Below are positions 54,031 through 64,000 of a stretch of DNA of 64,000 nt, piece after piece; the first letter of the stretch is position 1, and each line of letters opens with the position of its first letter. The notes beneath the pieces were generated by a model. That model saw only the letters and a list, made by a program, of their open reading frames with translations, had not been told where the DNA came from and did no database searches. The position numbers and the translations under genes are program-made. Source of the DNA: Marinobacter arenosus (lineage in GTDB: Bacteria; Pseudomonadota; Gammaproteobacteria; Pseudomonadales; Oleiphilaceae); assembly GCF_019264345.1 (NCBI RefSeq), contig NZ_JAHVAO010000001.1, positions 1,488,001 to 1,552,000 on the forward strand, written 5' to 3'.

Positions 54031-54204
54031 ATGCTGGGATTTTTGAAAGGCGACCCCAAGAAAAAACTGCAGAAGGCGTACGAGGACAAACTCGAGAAAG
54101 CGCTGCACGCGCAGCGGAACGGGGATCTGCGCACCCACGGCACCTTGATGGAAGAGGCCGAGAAGATCTACGCGGAAATCGAAAAACTCTCCGAGGGTAA
54201 GTGA
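54031..54204 (+). CDS. Small DUF6435-type protein (57 aa)
   Basis: Start ATG 54031 (MLGFLKGDPKKKLQKAYE), with CGGAG-like sequence 13 bases before; the longer upstream frame has no coding character. 57 residues, highly charged and helical (KLEKALHAQRNGDLRTHG, EEAEKIYAEIEKL). It matches the Lacal_2735/DUF6435 type of small protein whose role is unknown. Confidence 0.75.
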   Translation: MLGFLKGDPKKKLQKAYEDKLEKALHAQRNGDLRTHGTLMEEAEKIYAEIEKLSEGK

Positions 54205-54220
54205 ATCGCAGGTTCAGCGG

Positions 54221-54580
54221 TCAGTCATGATCCTCCTCGTGTGAGAATTGGCCCAACTGCTGCCGTAGCCGGCCGATTTCCCGTCGCATGGTTTCCACCT
54301 CATCGAGCAGTTCCAGGGACATGGCCAACCCCGGCAGATTCATTTTCAGATCTCGCTGAAGCCGCATGGCCTTTTGAAGACGAAGGAGAGCGGGAAGGTC
54401 GAATTCCCAGTTATGGACTTCGTCCCTTTCCGGAGCCTCAACCGGCTCAATGATTCCGTAACTCACCATTTTCAGGACCAGTTCTGCATGACACTCGCCC
54501 CGCTCGCAGATCTCACGAAGCGTGAAGGTTGCCTGCGGCTCAACAATCTCGACCGTCAGCGTCTCTGTGTTTCTGCTCAT
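54221..54580 (-). CDS. cbpM: Chaperone modulator CbpM
   Basis: 119 residues. The MerR-like helical domain (FTLREICERGECHAELVLKMVSYGIIEP), DLPALLRLQKAMRLQRDLKMNLPGLAMSLELL and a C-terminal coiled coil (EVETMRREIGRLRQQL) match CbpM, which binds the J-domain of CbpA and blocks its work with DnaK. It follows cbpA by 15 bases. Confidence 0.93.
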   Translation of the reverse strand: MSRNTETLTVEIVEPQATFTLREICERGECHAELVLKMVSYGIIEPVEAPERDEVHNWEFDLPALLRLQKAMRLQRDLKMNLPGLAMSLELLDEVETMRREIGRLRQQLGQFSHEEDHD

Positions 54581-54595
54581 GCCGTTACTCCATGA

Positions 54596-55591
54596 TTACA
54601 CGTGCAGCCTACTGCGTGGATTGAAACTCTTTTCCGCCTCCGCCAGTTGCCTGTAGAGTTTTTCCGCGTCCGGGGCGTGCTGCTCCGGCATCACAATCTG
54701 GAGAACCACTATCTGGTCGCCCGGGTGCTTGCCCGGGAACCCCTTGCCCTTGAGCCGCAGCTTCCGACCGCTGGACGACCCCTTGGGCACTTTCACGTTC
54801 ACCCGTGACCCCACTGTGGGCACGGTGATACTGGCGCCCAGTGCCGCTTCCCAGGGTGTAACGGGGACGGTAACCAGGACATCCCGACCTTCGACCGCAA
54901 ACGTCGGGTGCGGCGCCAGCTCAATTTCCAGCAGCAGGTCACCGGCCTCCCCGCCACCGCTGCCCGGGGAACCCTGCCCTTTCAGACGCAGATGCTGGCC
55001 TTCCCGCATCCCGGCCGGGATTTTGACCTTCAAGGTCTTTTGGCGCGGCATCAGGCGGCCATGCTCGTCCGGCTCATGAACCGTGAAGGAGACCTGTTTC
55101 TCGCAGCCGTGGAAGACCTCCTCCAGGAATAACGCAAGCCGGGCGTGAACGTCCTCACCGCGAATGCGCATGTTCTGGTTAAAACCTCCGGTCCGGCCAG
55201 TCGCACCAAACCCGCCGCGGGAAAAGCCTCGGGCATGACCATGACCGCCACCGCCAAAGATCTCCTCAAAAAAGTCACTGAACTGACGGGCATCGGCTTC
55301 AGTGTAGCCGCCTCCGCCAAATCCGGAGGCACTCTGCCATCCCGGGGGCGGTTCAAACGAACCATCTCTGCGGGCGCCATACCGGCGCAACTGATCGTAT
55401 TCGGCCCGTTTCTCGGGGTCTTTCAGCACCTCGTAGGCCTCGCCAACGTCTTTGAACTTTTCGTCGGCGCCTTCTTCCTTACTGACGTCCGGGTGGTATT
55501 TCCGGGCCAGTTTCCGGTAGGCCTTCTTGATGTCCTCGGGGGAGGCAGACTCGCTCACACCGAGCGCGGCGTAATAGTCTTTGAAGTCCAT
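54596..55591 (-). CDS. cbpA: Curved DNA-binding/J-domain co-chaperone CbpA
   Basis: 331 residues from ATG 55591 ([20 protein letters not shown]). J-domain with the HPD motif ([11 protein letters not shown], about 31-41), a Gly/Phe linker ([16 protein letters not shown]) and two C-terminal DnaJ substrate-binding domains without a zinc finger. It partners DnaK and binds curved DNA in the nucleoid. Confidence 0.95.
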   Translation of the reverse strand: MDFKDYYAALGVSESASPEDIKKAYRKLARKYHPDVSKEEGADEKFKDVGEAYEVLKDPEKRAEYDQLRRYGARRDGSFEPPPGWQSASGFGGGGYTEADARQFSDFFEEIFGGGGHGHARGFSRGGFGATGRTGGFNQNMRIRGEDVHARLALFLEEVFHGCEKQVSFTVHEPDEHGRLMPRQKTLKVKIPAGMREGQHLRLKGQGSPGSGGGEAGDLLLEIELAPHPTFAVEGRDVLVTVPVTPWEAALGASITVPTVGSRVNVKVPKGSSSGRKLRLKGKGFPGKHPGDQIVVLQIVMPEQHAPDAEKLYRQLAEAEKSFNPRSRLHV

Positions 55592-55742
55592 TCTGATCCT
55601 CACCACAGTTTCCTGTGTCCGGTCGAATTGTCCGGCTACTACACACAATATTTGATGAGGAGAGGGAAATTACAAGGCTGGTGTTGTTTTCAGTTGAGAC
55701 AGATCAGCTGGGGCGGGAAATCAGGCTCAGAGAGCGCAGGGG

Positions 55743-55831
55743 GAGCAACCGTTCAGAAATGTGGAGTGCCAGGGATGGCGCGACCAAGCCCTACAGGGAT
55801 GTATTCACGGGCGTTTTCTGAACGGTTGTTC
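55743..55831. repeat. Variable-arm palindromic repeat, copy 3 (cbpA-fba gap, reversed)
   Basis: Arms of 17 bases (55743-55759 and 55815-55831; 16 of 17 paired, 14 contiguous: CAACCGTTCAGAAA) flank a core which, read on the minus strand, repeats the pattern of copies 1 and 2: AACGC, TACATCCCTGTA, GGCTTG, CGCCATCCCTGGC, CTCCACATT. Pairing of the arms continues imperfectly outward for some bases. Arms are again unrelated to the other copies. Confidence 0.75.
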
Positions 55832-55841
55832 GTCCTGGGCT

Positions 55842-55872
55842 CTGCCCCCGAGCTCTTAAAGCAGGGGGGCAG
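55842..55872 (-). terminator. Hairpin downstream of fba
   Basis: CTGCCCCC (55842-55849) and GGGGGCAG (55865-55872) pair across a 15-base loop, 13 bases beyond the fba stop. No clear T-run, so it is a weak or Rho-assisted terminator at best. Confidence 0.4.
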
Positions 55873-55884
55873 TAGCACCGGAAC

Positions 55885-56949
55885 TTACTTCACTTTCGGA
55901 TCCAGCTCGCCGGAGGCATAACGCTCAAACATCTGCTCCAGGTTGATCGGCTTGATCTTGCTGGCGTTGCCCGCGGTGCCGAAGGCCTCGTAGCGGTCAA
56001 TGCAGACCTCGGTCATGGCCTTCATGGTTTCCTTCAGGAATTTGCGCGGATCGAACTCGGCGCGATTCTGTGCCAGGAACCGGCGCACGGCACCGGTGCT
56101 CGCGAGGCGCAGGTCGGTGTCGATGTTGACCTTGCGAACGCCATGCTTGATGCCCTCAACGATCTCCTCGACCGGAACGCCGTAGGTTTCCGGAATCTCG
56201 CCACCGAACTCGTTGATGATCTTCAGCCACTCCTGGGGCACGGAGCTGGAACCGTGCATAACCAGGTGGGTGTCCGGGATACGGGCGTGGATGGCCTTGA
56301 TCTGGTCAATGGCCAGAATGTCACCGGTCGGCGGACGGGTGAACTTGTAAGCCCCGTGGCTGGTGCCGATGGCGATGGCGAGGGCATCGACGTGGGTTTT
56401 CTGTACGAAGTCGGCCGCCTCTTCCGGATCGGTCAGCATCTGGCTGTGATCCAGGGTGCCTTCGGCGCCAATGCCGTCCTCTTCACCGGCCTGCCCCGTC
56501 TCCAGGGAGCCCAGGCAACCCAGCTCACCTTCGACGGAAACGCCACAGGCGTGGGCCATTTCCACGGTGCGACGGGTCACGTCGACGTTGTAATCGTACT
56601 CGGTCGGCGTCTTGCCGTCCTCACCGAGGGAGCCGTCCATCATCACGGAGCTGAAGCCCAGCTGGATGGAGCGCTGGCACACGGACGGGCTGGTGCCGTG
56701 ATCCTGGTGCATAACCACCGGGATGTGCGGGAATTCCTCAATGGCCGCGAGGATCAGGTGGCGCAGGAACGGCGCACCGGCGTATTTACGGGCACCGGCA
56801 GAGGCCTGAACAATGACCGGGGAGTCGGTCTTGTCAGCCGCTTCCATGATGGCGCGCATCTGTTCCAGGTTGTTCACGTTAAAGGCTGGCACACCGTAAC
56901 CGTGCTCGGCGGCGTGATCCAGCAGTTGCCGCATCGAAATCAGGGCCAT
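55885..56949 (-). CDS. fba: Fructose-bisphosphate aldolase, class II
   Basis: 354 residues. Zinc His ligand region [15 protein letters not shown], substrate loop [17 protein letters not shown], and [37 protein letters not shown] segments, matching the Calvin-cycle-subtype class II enzyme. Last gene of tkt-epd-pgk-fba. It cleaves or makes fructose 1,6-bisphosphate. Confidence 0.96.
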   Translation of the reverse strand: MALISMRQLLDHAAEHGYGVPAFNVNNLEQMRAIMEAADKTDSPVIVQASAGARKYAGAPFLRHLILAAIEEFPHIPVVMHQDHGTSPSVCQRSIQLGFSSVMMDGSLGEDGKTPTEYDYNVDVTRRTVEMAHACGVSVEGELGCLGSLETGQAGEEDGIGAEGTLDHSQMLTDPEEAADFVQKTHVDALAIAIGTSHGAYKFTRPPTGDILAIDQIKAIHARIPDTHLVMHGSSSVPQEWLKIINEFGGEIPETYGVPVEEIVEGIKHGVRKVNIDTDLRLASTGAVRRFLAQNRAEFDPRKFLKETMKAMTEVCIDRYEAFGTAGNASKIKPINLEQMFERYASGELDPKVK

Positions 56950-57015
56950 GGATCGTCTCCTTCGTCTAGACGTTGATTAATCGAAAATCGTGTATGCAGG
57001 CTTTGGCGAAAACGC

Positions 57016-58176
57016 TCAGGCGCCGCGCTCTTCCAACACTGCAACAGCCGGCAGGGTCTTCCCTTCCACAAACTCCAGGAAGGCGCCACCGCCCGTGGAA
57101 ATGTACGAAATCTTGTCGGCTACGCCGTATTTGTCAACGGCGGCCACCGTGTCACCACCGCCGGCCAGGGAGAAGGCGTCGCTCTCAGCAATGGCATTGG
57201 CCAGTGCCTTGGTGCCGTTGCCGAACTGGTCAAATTCGAACACGCCGACCGGACCGTTCCACAGGATGGTCTTCGCATTCTTGAGCAGGTCTGCGAACTT
57301 GCCGGCGGTTTCGGGGCCAACGTCCAGGATCATGTCGTCGTCGGACACGTCCGAGATGTTCTTCGTTGTGGCGGTGGCGGTCTCGGCAAACTCACTGGCA
57401 ACCACAACGTCCACCGGCAGCGGAATTTCCACGCGGCCGGCAATGTCTTTGGCGGTATCCACCAGATCGTGTTCGCACAGGGACTTACCCACCGGGTGAC
57501 CGGCTGCGGCCAGGAAGGTGTTGGCAATGCCGCCACCAACGATGATCTGGTCGCACACCTTTTCAAGGGCGTTCAGCACGTCCAGCTTGGTGGACACCTT
57601 GGATCCACCGACGATGGCAACGACCGGCTTGGCCGGGTTGTCCAGCGCCTTACCCAGGGCTTCCAGTTCCGCGGCGAGCAGCGGACCGGCGCAGGCTTCC
57701 GGGGCAAAACGGGCAACGCCGTGGGTGGAGGCCTGGGCCCGGTGTGCCGTACCGAAGGCATCCATGACATAGACGTCACAAAGAGCGGCGTACTTTCTGG
57801 ACAATTCTTCATCGTCCTTCTTCTCGCCCTTGTTGAAACGCACGTTCTCGAACAGCACCACTTCGCCGTCAGCCACTTCGACGCCGTCGAGGTAGTCCGT
57901 GATCAGGCGGACGTCCTGGCCCAACATGCCGGACAGGTGCTCGGCCACGGGCTTCATGGAGGAAGCCTCGTCGTAGACACCTTCTTCCGGACGGCCAAGA
58001 TGGGACATCAACATGACCTTGGCGCCGGCGTCTCGCGCTGCCTTTATGGTCGGCAGGGATGCGCGGATGCGGGCATCGCTGGTTACCTTGCCGGCCTTGA
58101 CCGGCACGTTCAGATCTTCACGGATCAGCACCCGCTTGCCGGCGAGGTTCAGGTCAGTCATCTTTTTGATGGCCAT
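57016..58176 (-). CDS. pgk: Phosphoglycerate kinase
   Basis: 386 residues, normal size. [15 protein letters not shown] (active-site Arg), [57 protein letters not shown] and the C-terminal GGGDTVAAV and [14 protein letters not shown]. It follows epd by 29 bases. Confidence 0.97.
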   Translation of the reverse strand: MAIKKMTDLNLAGKRVLIREDLNVPVKAGKVTSDARIRASLPTIKAARDAGAKVMLMSHLGRPEEGVYDEASSMKPVAEHLSGMLGQDVRLITDYLDGVEVADGEVVLFENVRFNKGEKKDDEELSRKYAALCDVYVMDAFGTAHRAQASTHGVARFAPEACAGPLLAAELEALGKALDNPAKPVVAIVGGSKVSTKLDVLNALEKVCDQIIVGGGIANTFLAAAGHPVGKSLCEHDLVDTAKDIAGRVEIPLPVDVVVASEFAETATATTKNISDVSDDDMILDVGPETAGKFADLLKNAKTILWNGPVGVFEFDQFGNGTKALANAIAESDAFSLAGGGDTVAAVDKYGVADKISYISTGGGAFLEFVEGKTLPAVAVLEERGA

Positions 58177-58205
58177 ACTCTTGTTCCCTTGATTTGGTCT
58201 GTCAT

Positions 58206-59240
58206 TCAGTTGTCAGTCTTGCTCAGCCAACAGCGGCTGACATCGAGCATCCGGTTCGCAAAACCCCACTCGTTATCGAACCAGCACAATACTTTCACCA
58301 GGTTGCCCCCGGTTACCCGCGTCTGCCCGCCGTCGACCACCCCGGAATGGGAGTCGTGGTTGAAGTCGGAGCTGGCGAGCAACTCGTCGGTGTACCCAAG
58401 GATACCGGTTAAGGCACCCTTTGCGGCGCCCTCTAACAGTTTGTTAACCGCGTCCACCGATGTAGCGGTGCGAACATTAACCACCATATCGATGGCCGAC
58501 ACGTTCAGGGTTGGCACCCGCATGGCCACGGAGCTGAATCGCCCCTCCATGTGCGGGAGTAAACGCTCAATCCCGCGGGCCAGCCCGGTTTCGACCGGCA
58601 CAATGTTATGGAGGGCGCTACGGGTACGGCGCAGATCCTGATGGTGATAGGCATCGATTACCGGCTGGTCGTTCATCGCGGCGTGGATGGTGGTGGTGGT
58701 GCCCCAGTCAACGCCCAGGGCATCATCCAGCACCTTGATCACCGGGACCAGGCAGTTGGTGGTACAGGAACCGGCGGCGACGATCTGATCGCTGCCGGTC
58801 AGTTCACCGTCGTTGATGCCGAAGACCACGGTACGGTCGACATCGGATTCGGCGGGCTGGGAGAACAGCAGGTGCCCGGCGCCGGAATCGATGTGCTTCT
58901 GCGCCGTCGACCGGTCCGAGAAGGCGCCCGAGCACTCCAGCACCAGGTCCACGTCCAACAGGCGCCACGGCAGGTCTGCGGGGTCCGGATGGTTCAGTAT
59001 CCGGATCCGGTCGCCGTTCACGATCAGATCGCTGCCTTCAACGTCAATGGCTCCCTGGAACCGGCCATGGGTGGAGTCATAGCGCGTCAGGTGGGCAATG
59101 GTGTCGATATCCGACAGCTCATTGATCGCGACCACCTGCAGGTGGTCGCGATAGCCGTTTTCATAGAGTGCCCGCAACACGCACTGACCGATTCGGCCGT
59201 ACCCGTTGATGGCGATGCGAAACGGCGCGGTCTCTGTCAT
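58206..59240 (-). CDS. epd: Erythrose-4-phosphate dehydrogenase
   Basis: 344 residues from ATG 59240, one base into the tkt stop (TGATG). The frame could begin one codon earlier at GTG 59243. NAD-binding [15 protein letters not shown], catalytic Cys in [11 protein letters not shown], and the Epd-type [20 protein letters not shown] in place of the GAPDH segment. It makes 4-phosphoerythronate for pyridoxal phosphate synthesis; a GAPDH role is less likely. Confidence 0.9.
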   Translation of the reverse strand: MTETAPFRIAINGYGRIGQCVLRALYENGYRDHLQVVAINELSDIDTIAHLTRYDSTHGRFQGAIDVEGSDLIVNGDRIRILNHPDPADLPWRLLDVDLVLECSGAFSDRSTAQKHIDSGAGHLLFSQPAESDVDRTVVFGINDGELTGSDQIVAAGSCTTNCLVPVIKVLDDALGVDWGTTTTIHAAMNDQPVIDAYHHQDLRRTRSALHNIVPVETGLARGIERLLPHMEGRFSSVAMRVPTLNVSAIDMVVNVRTATSVDAVNKLLEGAAKGALTGILGYTDELLASSDFNHDSHSGVVDGGQTRVTGGNLVKVLCWFDNEWGFANRMLDVSRCWLSKTDN

Positions 59241-61240
59241 CACGCGTCCAGAAGTTCGGAGGCCACCTCGAGGATGTTATCGACGGTGAAGCCGAATTCC
59301 TTGAACAGCTCACCCGCCGGCGCGGACTCACCAAAGGTGGTCATGCCGATAACGCGACCGTCGAGGCCAACGTACTTGTACCAGTAGTCAGCAATGGCGG
59401 CCTCGATGGCAATGCGGTTGGTCACTTCCAGCGGCAGCACCTGCTGCCTGTAGGCCGCACTCTGGGCCTCGAACACATCGGTGGACGGCATGGACACGAC
59501 ACGGACCTTCTTGCCCTGCTCCCGCAGTTTGCTGGCGGCATCCTGGGCCAGCGCCACTTCCGAACCGGTGGCGATGAGGATCAGGTCCGGTGTCCCTTCG
59601 CTGTCGGACAGCACGTAACCGCCCTTGGCGACATCGGCCAGTTGCTGGGCATCACGGGCCTGGGCCGGCAGGCCCTGACGGGAGAACACCATGGCCGTCG
59701 GGCCATCCTTGCGCTCAAGCGCCGCTTTCCAGGCCACCGCGGATTCCACGGTGTCGGCCGGGCGCCAGGTGCTCATGTTCGGGGTGGTGCGCAGGCTGGC
59801 CAGCTGTTCGACCGGCTGGTGCGTGGGGCCATCTTCACCCAGGCCAATGGAGTCGTGAGTAAAGACAAAGATGGAACGCTGCTTCATCAGCGCCGCCATG
59901 CGAACGGCATTGCGGCAGTATTCCATGAAGATCAGGAAGGTCGCGCCGTAGGGCACGAAGCCGCCGTGCAGGGCAATGCCGTTCATGATCGCCGCCATGC
60001 CGAACTCGCGCACGCCGTAGAAGATGTAGTTACCGCTGGCGTCTTCCTTGGTCAGCCCCTTGGTGTCGCTCCAGATGGTGAGGTTAGAGCCGGCCAGGTC
60101 GGCCGAGCCACCCATCAGTTCCGGGAGCAACGGGCCGTAGGCGTTCAGGGTGTTCTGGGAGGCCTTGCGGCTGGCGATGGTTTCGCCCTTGTCCTGACAC
60201 TCCTGGATATAGGCCTGGGCCTTCTCAGAGAAGTCCGCAGGCAGTTCACCCGCCATCCGGCGCTTGAACTCGGCCGCCAACTCGGGCTCAGCTTTTTCAT
60301 AGGCCGCGAACTTCTGCTCCCACTCGGACTGGGCCGCGGCACCTTTCTCGCGCGCATTCCAGGCCGCCGCAATTTCCGACGGGATCTCGAACGCACCGTG
60401 GTGCCAGCCCAGTTGCTCGCGAGTCAGGGCAATTTCGTCGTCGCCCAGCGGCGCGCCGTGGCAGCTTTCCTTGCCCTGTTTGTTCGGCGAGCCGAAGCCG
60501 ATGATGGTCTTGCAGCAGATCAGGGTCGGCTGCTCGGTGTTGGCGCGGCCCGCTTCGATCGCCGCGCGGATGGCGTCCGGATCGTGCCCGTCAACGGCGG
60601 GAATGACCTGCCAGCCGTAGGATTCGAAACGCTGCGGGGTATTGTCGGTGAACCAGCCGTCAACCTCACCGTCAATGGAAATGCCGTTGTCGTCGTAGAA
60701 GAAGATCAGTTTGCCGAGGCCCAGGGTACCGGCCAGTGACGACACCTCGTGGGAGATGCCCTCCATCAGGCAGCCATCACCGAGGAAAGCGTAGGTGTAG
60801 TGATCCACAATTTCGTGGCCAGGGCGGTTGAACTGCGCGGCCATCGCCTTTTCGGCAATCGCAAACCCGACGGCATTGGCGATGCCCTGGCCCAGCGGGC
60901 CGGTCGTGGTTTCAACGCCCGGGGTGTAGCCGTACTCCGGGTGACCCGGGGTCTTGGAATGCAGCTGGCGGAAATTCTGGAGATCATCAATGGAAACGTC
61001 GTACCCGCTCAGGTGCAGCAGTGAATACTGCAGCATGGAGCCGTGACCGTTGGACAGCACGAAGCGGTCACGGTTGGCCCACTGAGGGTTGGCCGGGTTG
61101 TGGCTCAGGTAGTCGTTCCACAGTACCTCGGCGATATCCGCCATACCCATGGGCGCACCCGGGTGGCCGGACTTGGCTTTCTGAACCGCATCCATGCTCA
61201 GCGCGCGAATGGCGTTGGCGAGATCTTTACGGGACGGCAT
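59240..61240 (-). CDS. tkt: Transketolase
   Basis: 666 residues, GGAG before ATG 61240. N-terminal [18 protein letters not shown], thiamine-diphosphate motif [18 protein letters not shown] with the NN-type [12 protein letters not shown], and the second domain [21 protein letters not shown]. First gene of the four-gene sugar-phosphate operon. It moves two-carbon units in the pentose phosphate pathway. Confidence 0.97.
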   Translation of the reverse strand: MPSRKDLANAIRALSMDAVQKAKSGHPGAPMGMADIAEVLWNDYLSHNPANPQWANRDRFVLSNGHGSMLQYSLLHLSGYDVSIDDLQNFRQLHSKTPGHPEYGYTPGVETTTGPLGQGIANAVGFAIAEKAMAAQFNRPGHEIVDHYTYAFLGDGCLMEGISHEVSSLAGTLGLGKLIFFYDDNGISIDGEVDGWFTDNTPQRFESYGWQVIPAVDGHDPDAIRAAIEAGRANTEQPTLICCKTIIGFGSPNKQGKESCHGAPLGDDEIALTREQLGWHHGAFEIPSEIAAAWNAREKGAAAQSEWEQKFAAYEKAEPELAAEFKRRMAGELPADFSEKAQAYIQECQDKGETIASRKASQNTLNAYGPLLPELMGGSADLAGSNLTIWSDTKGLTKEDASGNYIFYGVREFGMAAIMNGIALHGGFVPYGATFLIFMEYCRNAVRMAALMKQRSIFVFTHDSIGLGEDGPTHQPVEQLASLRTTPNMSTWRPADTVESAVAWKAALERKDGPTAMVFSRQGLPAQARDAQQLADVAKGGYVLSDSEGTPDLILIATGSEVALAQDAASKLREQGKKVRVVSMPSTDVFEAQSAAYRQQVLPLEVTNRIAIEAAIADYWYKYVGLDGRVIGMTTFGESAPAGELFKEFGFTVDNILEVASELLDA

Positions 61241-61403
61241 TGACGTTTCTCCAGTGTTTTTCGGGAAAGAATTCGGACTGTCTAAAAAAGAGGCGCGTAT
61301 TTTCGCCGATTACTGTGTGCCGGGGCAAATCGGTATGTGGGGATTGGTGAAAACTGCCCCTGTGGATTCCCGAAACGACCTGATTTCAAAGAATGATAAA
61401 TCT

Positions 61404-61423
61404 ATATCAAAATTTTTTGATAT
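61404..61423. promoter_or_regulatory. Operator 1 of the ArsR-methyltransferase regulator
   Basis: ATATCAA AATTTT TTGATAT, a perfect 7+7 inverted repeat with 6-base spacer, 43 bases before the regulator's start. The same arms and spacing recur at 62488-62507 in front of metK. Confidence 0.7.
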
Positions 61424-61465
61424 GGCTATTGATTGACCACCGGAACCGACCTACACTTCGCAACC

Positions 61466-62467
61466 ATGACATCCATGAATGCACACGCGACTGACCTGTC
61501 CTCGGTGGACGCCCTGGCTCCGATCTTCAAGGCGAGCGGCGACCCCCTGCGCCTGGAGATCCTGCGTGTGCTGCGCCGGGATACCTTCGGCGTACTGGAA
61601 CTGAGCCAGTTGTTCGAGATGCGCCAGTCCGGCATGAGCCACCACCTGAAGGTGATGCACAAGGCCGGCCTGCTGGAACCGCAGCGTGAAGGCAACGCCA
61701 TTTTTTACCGTCGCCCCCTGCACCTGGACAGCGACAAACTGACGGACCAGACCATCCGCCAGATCTTTGAAACGGTGGACAAGGTGCCCCTGCCAGGCCA
61801 TCTGCAGGAGAAGATCGAGGCCATCCGGACCCAGCGGGCGGACCAGTCGCAGGTGTTCTTTGCCCGGCACGCGGAACAGTTCCGGGAGCAGCAGGAGCTG
61901 ATTGCTGCCTTCGACCTGTACGCCGAACCGGTAGCGGAGCTGCTGCGCAAGCGGGCGTCCAAACAGTCGTGGCAGACGAGCCTGGAAATCGGTCCGGGCG
62001 AAGGAGCCTTCCTGAAGGTCCTGTCTGAGCTATCCGGTCATGTGGTCGCGCTGGATAACAGCCGGGACATGCTCGCCAAAGCCACCCGGACCTGCATCGA
62101 AGAACGGCTGAACAACGTGGACATGATTGAGGGCGTGACGGACACCCTGCTCGCCCGGGGCGATGCGTTCGACCTTGTGGTCGCCAACATGGTGTTGCAC
62201 CACGTGCCCAGCCCGGCGGACATCTTCCTGGACGCGGCGGCCCTGATGAACAACGGGGGCTGCTTCGTGATCAGTGAACTGTGCAGCCACGATCAGGACT
62301 GGGCCAAGGAAAACTGCGGCGATCTCTGGCTTGGCTTCGAGCCGGAGGAGCTGACGGCCTGGGCGGCAGAGGCCGGCCTGAGTGCCGGGGAACAACTGTT
62401 TATCGGCCTGCGCAACGGTTTCCAGGTGCAGGTCCGGGAATTCTGGAAGACAACGGCCCAGCCCTGA
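61466..62467 (+). CDS. ArsR-family regulator fused to a SAM-dependent methyltransferase domain (SahR-like)
   Basis: 333 residues from ATG 61466; a TTG at 61433 is possible but lies closer to the operator. An ArsR winged helix (about 20-85; LRLEILRVLRRDTFGVLELSQLFEMRQSGMSHHLKVMHKAGLL in order) is followed by a class I methyltransferase fold with LEIGPGEG (173-180), VVALDNSRDM and DLVVANMVLHHV. This layout next to metK-ahcY fits SahR, which senses S-adenosylhomocysteine and controls the methionine cycle. The methyltransferase part probably serves as ligand sensor. Confidence 0.85.
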   Translation: MTSMNAHATDLSSVDALAPIFKASGDPLRLEILRVLRRDTFGVLELSQLFEMRQSGMSHHLKVMHKAGLLEPQREGNAIFYRRPLHLDSDKLTDQTIRQIFETVDKVPLPGHLQEKIEAIRTQRADQSQVFFARHAEQFREQQELIAAFDLYAEPVAELLRKRASKQSWQTSLEIGPGEGAFLKVLSELSGHVVALDNSRDMLAKATRTCIEERLNNVDMIEGVTDTLLARGDAFDLVVANMVLHHVPSPADIFLDAAALMNNGGCFVISELCSHDQDWAKENCGDLWLGFEPEELTAWAAEAGLSAGEQLFIGLRNGFQVQVREFWKTTAQP

Positions 62468-62487
62468 AACGGGACTGCCGAACAGGA

Positions 62488-62507
62488 ATATCAAAAAACA
62501 TTGATAT
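62488..62507. promoter_or_regulatory. Operator 2 of the ArsR-methyltransferase regulator, before metK
   Basis: ATATCAA AAAACA TTGATAT, identical arms to operator 1. It lies 113 bases before the metK start, in position to control metK and ahcY. Confidence 0.7.
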
Positions 62508-62508
62508 A

Positions 62509-62532
62509 GGTGTACGTAGTTCTACGTACACC
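62509..62532. promoter_or_regulatory. Perfect hairpin next to operator 2
   Basis: GGTGTACGTAG TT CTACGTACACC, an 11-base-pair stem with a 2-base loop, one base after operator 2. It could end the regulator's transcript or be a leader structure of metK; there is no T-run. Confidence 0.55.
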
Positions 62533-62619
62533 CGCACACACTAACCAAGCTGGCGCCGGCACCTGTCATTTTTGACACCCACCGGCACGAATTTGAATCG
62601 CTCAACGAGGAGCAACGCT

Positions 62620-63810
62620 ATGGCTGACTACAACATCTTCACTTCCGAGTCGGTTTCCGAGGGCCACCCGGACAAACTCGCGGACCAGATTTCTGACGCG
62701 GTTCTGGACGCCATCCTGACCGACGACCCCCACGCCCGGGTTGCCTGCGAAACCATGGTAAAGACCGGTGTTGCCATTGTCGGTGGTGAGATCACCACCA
62801 GCGCGTGGGTGGACCTGGAAGATCTGGTGCGTGGTGTGATCAAGGACATCGGCTACACCTCCTCCGAAGTCGGCTATGACGGCGACACCTGCGGCGTGAT
62901 CAACATCATCGGCAAACAGTCTGTCGACATCGCCCAGGGCGTGGATCGCCAGAAGCCGGAAGATCAGGGCGCAGGCGACCAGGGCCTGATGTTCGGCTAC
63001 GCCAGCAACGAAACCGACGTACTCATGCCGGCGCCGATCACCTTTGCCCACCGGCTGGTCGAGCGCCAGGCCGAAGCCCGCAAGAGCGGCCTGCTGCCCT
63101 GGCTGCGTCCGGATGCCAAGAGCCAGGTCACCTGCCGCTATGAGAACGGCAAGGTCTCCGGCATCGATGCCGTGGTTCTGTCCACCCAGCACGACGAAGA
63201 CGTGACCCAGGCCGATCTGAAGGAAGCCGTGATGGAGCTGATCGTCAAGAACGTGCTGCCCGCTGAACTGCTGCACAAGGACACCCAGTTCCACATCAAC
63301 CCGACCGGCAAGTTCGTGATCGGTGGCCCGGTAGGCGACTGCGGCCTGACCGGCCGGAAGATCATCGTGGACACCTACGGCGGCATGGCGCGGCATGGCG
63401 GTGGCGCCTTCTCTGGCAAGGACCCGTCCAAGGTTGACCGTTCCGCCGCCTACGCTGGCCGGTACGTTGCCAAGAACATCGTGGCTGCCGGACTGGCCGA
63501 CAAGTGCGAGATCCAGGTGTCCTACGCCATCGGTGTCGCACAGCCCACGTCCATCTCCCTGAACACGTTTGGCACGGGCAAGATCAGCGACGACAAGATC
63601 ATCCAGCTGGTACGTGAGCACTTCGACCTGCGCCCGTACGCCATCACCAACATGCTCGACCTGCTGCACCCGATGTACCGGGCCACAGCAGCCTACGGCC
63701 ACTTTGGCCGCGAGCCATTCGAGATGACCGTTGGCGGCAAGTCCTTTACTGCATTCCCGTGGGAGAAGACCGACCGCGCGGCCGCACTGAAAGACGCCGC
63801 TGGTATCTAA
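62620..63810 (+). CDS. metK: S-adenosylmethionine synthetase
   Basis: 396 residues from ATG 62620 ([19 protein letters not shown]), GAGGAG upstream. ATP-site [52 protein letters not shown] and [17 protein letters not shown] segments. It makes SAM from methionine and ATP. Ahead of ahcY by 64 bases. Confidence 0.98.
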   Translation: MADYNIFTSESVSEGHPDKLADQISDAVLDAILTDDPHARVACETMVKTGVAIVGGEITTSAWVDLEDLVRGVIKDIGYTSSEVGYDGDTCGVINIIGKQSVDIAQGVDRQKPEDQGAGDQGLMFGYASNETDVLMPAPITFAHRLVERQAEARKSGLLPWLRPDAKSQVTCRYENGKVSGIDAVVLSTQHDEDVTQADLKEAVMELIVKNVLPAELLHKDTQFHINPTGKFVIGGPVGDCGLTGRKIIVDTYGGMARHGGGAFSGKDPSKVDRSAAYAGRYVAKNIVAAGLADKCEIQVSYAIGVAQPTSISLNTFGTGKISDDKIIQLVREHFDLRPYAITNMLDLLHPMYRATAAYGHFGREPFEMTVGGKSFTAFPWEKTDRAAALKDAAGI

Positions 63811-63874
63811 TTCGGTTTCGGGCGTATGACAAAAGGCATGCGCCCAAGCCCAAATGACTGACAGGAGAACATCC

Positions 63875-64000
63875 ATGAGCACTCCGGCAGAAAAGCTGAA
63901 CCAATTTGACGACTACAAAGTCCGCGATATTTCCCTTGCCGGCTGGGGCCGCAAGGAAATCAACATCGCCGAGGGCGAGATGCCTGCCCTGATGGCCCTG
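63875..64000 (+). CDS. ahcY: Adenosylhomocysteinase (N-terminal part)
   Basis: 42 codons run off the right edge: [20 protein letters not shown] then [20 protein letters not shown], the conserved start of SAH hydrolase. CAGGAG lies 8 bases before the ATG. It splits S-adenosylhomocysteine, closing the methionine cycle with metK. Confidence 0.93.
   Translation, partial: MSTPAEKLNQFDDYKVRDISLAGWGRKEINIAEGEMPALMAL

Noticed and set aside
63811-63874. Possible SAH riboswitch before ahcY
   Set aside because: There is a hairpin (GGGCGTATG with CATGCGCCC), but the conserved SAH-riboswitch bases are absent and the gap is short. Control more likely comes from the ATATCAA operators.

Overview
The window looks like chromosomal DNA of a marine, hydrocarbon-degrading gammaproteobacterium of the Marinobacter type. 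This is inferred from the gene content (AlkB-type alkane hydroxylase, a urt-ure urea cluster, a tkt-epd-pgk-fba cluster beside metK-ahcY, a CsrB-like RNA) and from protein style; no database search was possible. Most of it is ordinary GC-rich core sequence. The stretch from about 3.7 to 11 kb is an AT-richer accessory island.

Layout. 0-3.4 kb: a partial gene, a small hypothetical gene, an alpha/beta hydrolase, a Rho paralogue lacking the N-terminal RNA-binding domain, and a membrane-anchored protein, with copies of a CTGTCCCGGTTTTC-like repeat between them. 3.7-5.4 kb: two overlapping genes for helical proteins with hydrophobic hairpins. 5.46-10.92 kb: five integron gene cassettes, all read on the minus strand, separated by attC sites. 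The R'' end of each cassette is complementary to its own R' end, exactly or with one mismatch. The array ends at an attI-like site, and no integrase gene is present in the window. Cassette products include a HEPN (Apea-like) protein, a DUF2971 protein and several membrane or coiled-coil proteins. 11.1-11.9 kb: a NERD nuclease-like protein.

12-30 kb: a large urea locus. On the minus strand, urtABCDE (urea ABC importer) runs into ureDABCEFG (urease). Divergently, on the plus strand, lie allophanate hydrolase, urea carboxylase and a GntR regulator. The shared intergenic region carries a strong sigma-54 promoter and two GTATACAAG motifs. The cell can therefore import urea and split it by a nickel route or a biotin/ATP route. 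Two long palindromic repeats with a common core but unrelated arms sit inside the urease operon; a third copy lies near fba.

30-40 kb: a CsrB/RsmZ-type regulatory RNA with about fourteen GGA motifs, a ComEA-like protein, an XRE regulator diverging from an asparagine/aspartate operon (AGCS transporter, aspA, ansA), lutABC for lactate oxidation, an EamA transporter and gloA. 40-54 kb: alkB with a divergent GntR regulator and an operator-like palindrome inside its promoter, a DUF6160 surface protein, a UPF0104 membrane protein next to a degenerate phosphoesterase-glycosyltransferase fusion, a DUF523-DUF1722 protein, DUF481, trhO, a DsbA-like protein, nitronate monooxygenase and a chemoreceptor. 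54-64 kb: cbpM-cbpA, the tkt-epd-pgk-fba operon, an ArsR-methyltransferase regulator (SahR-like) with two matching operators, metK, and the start of ahcY.
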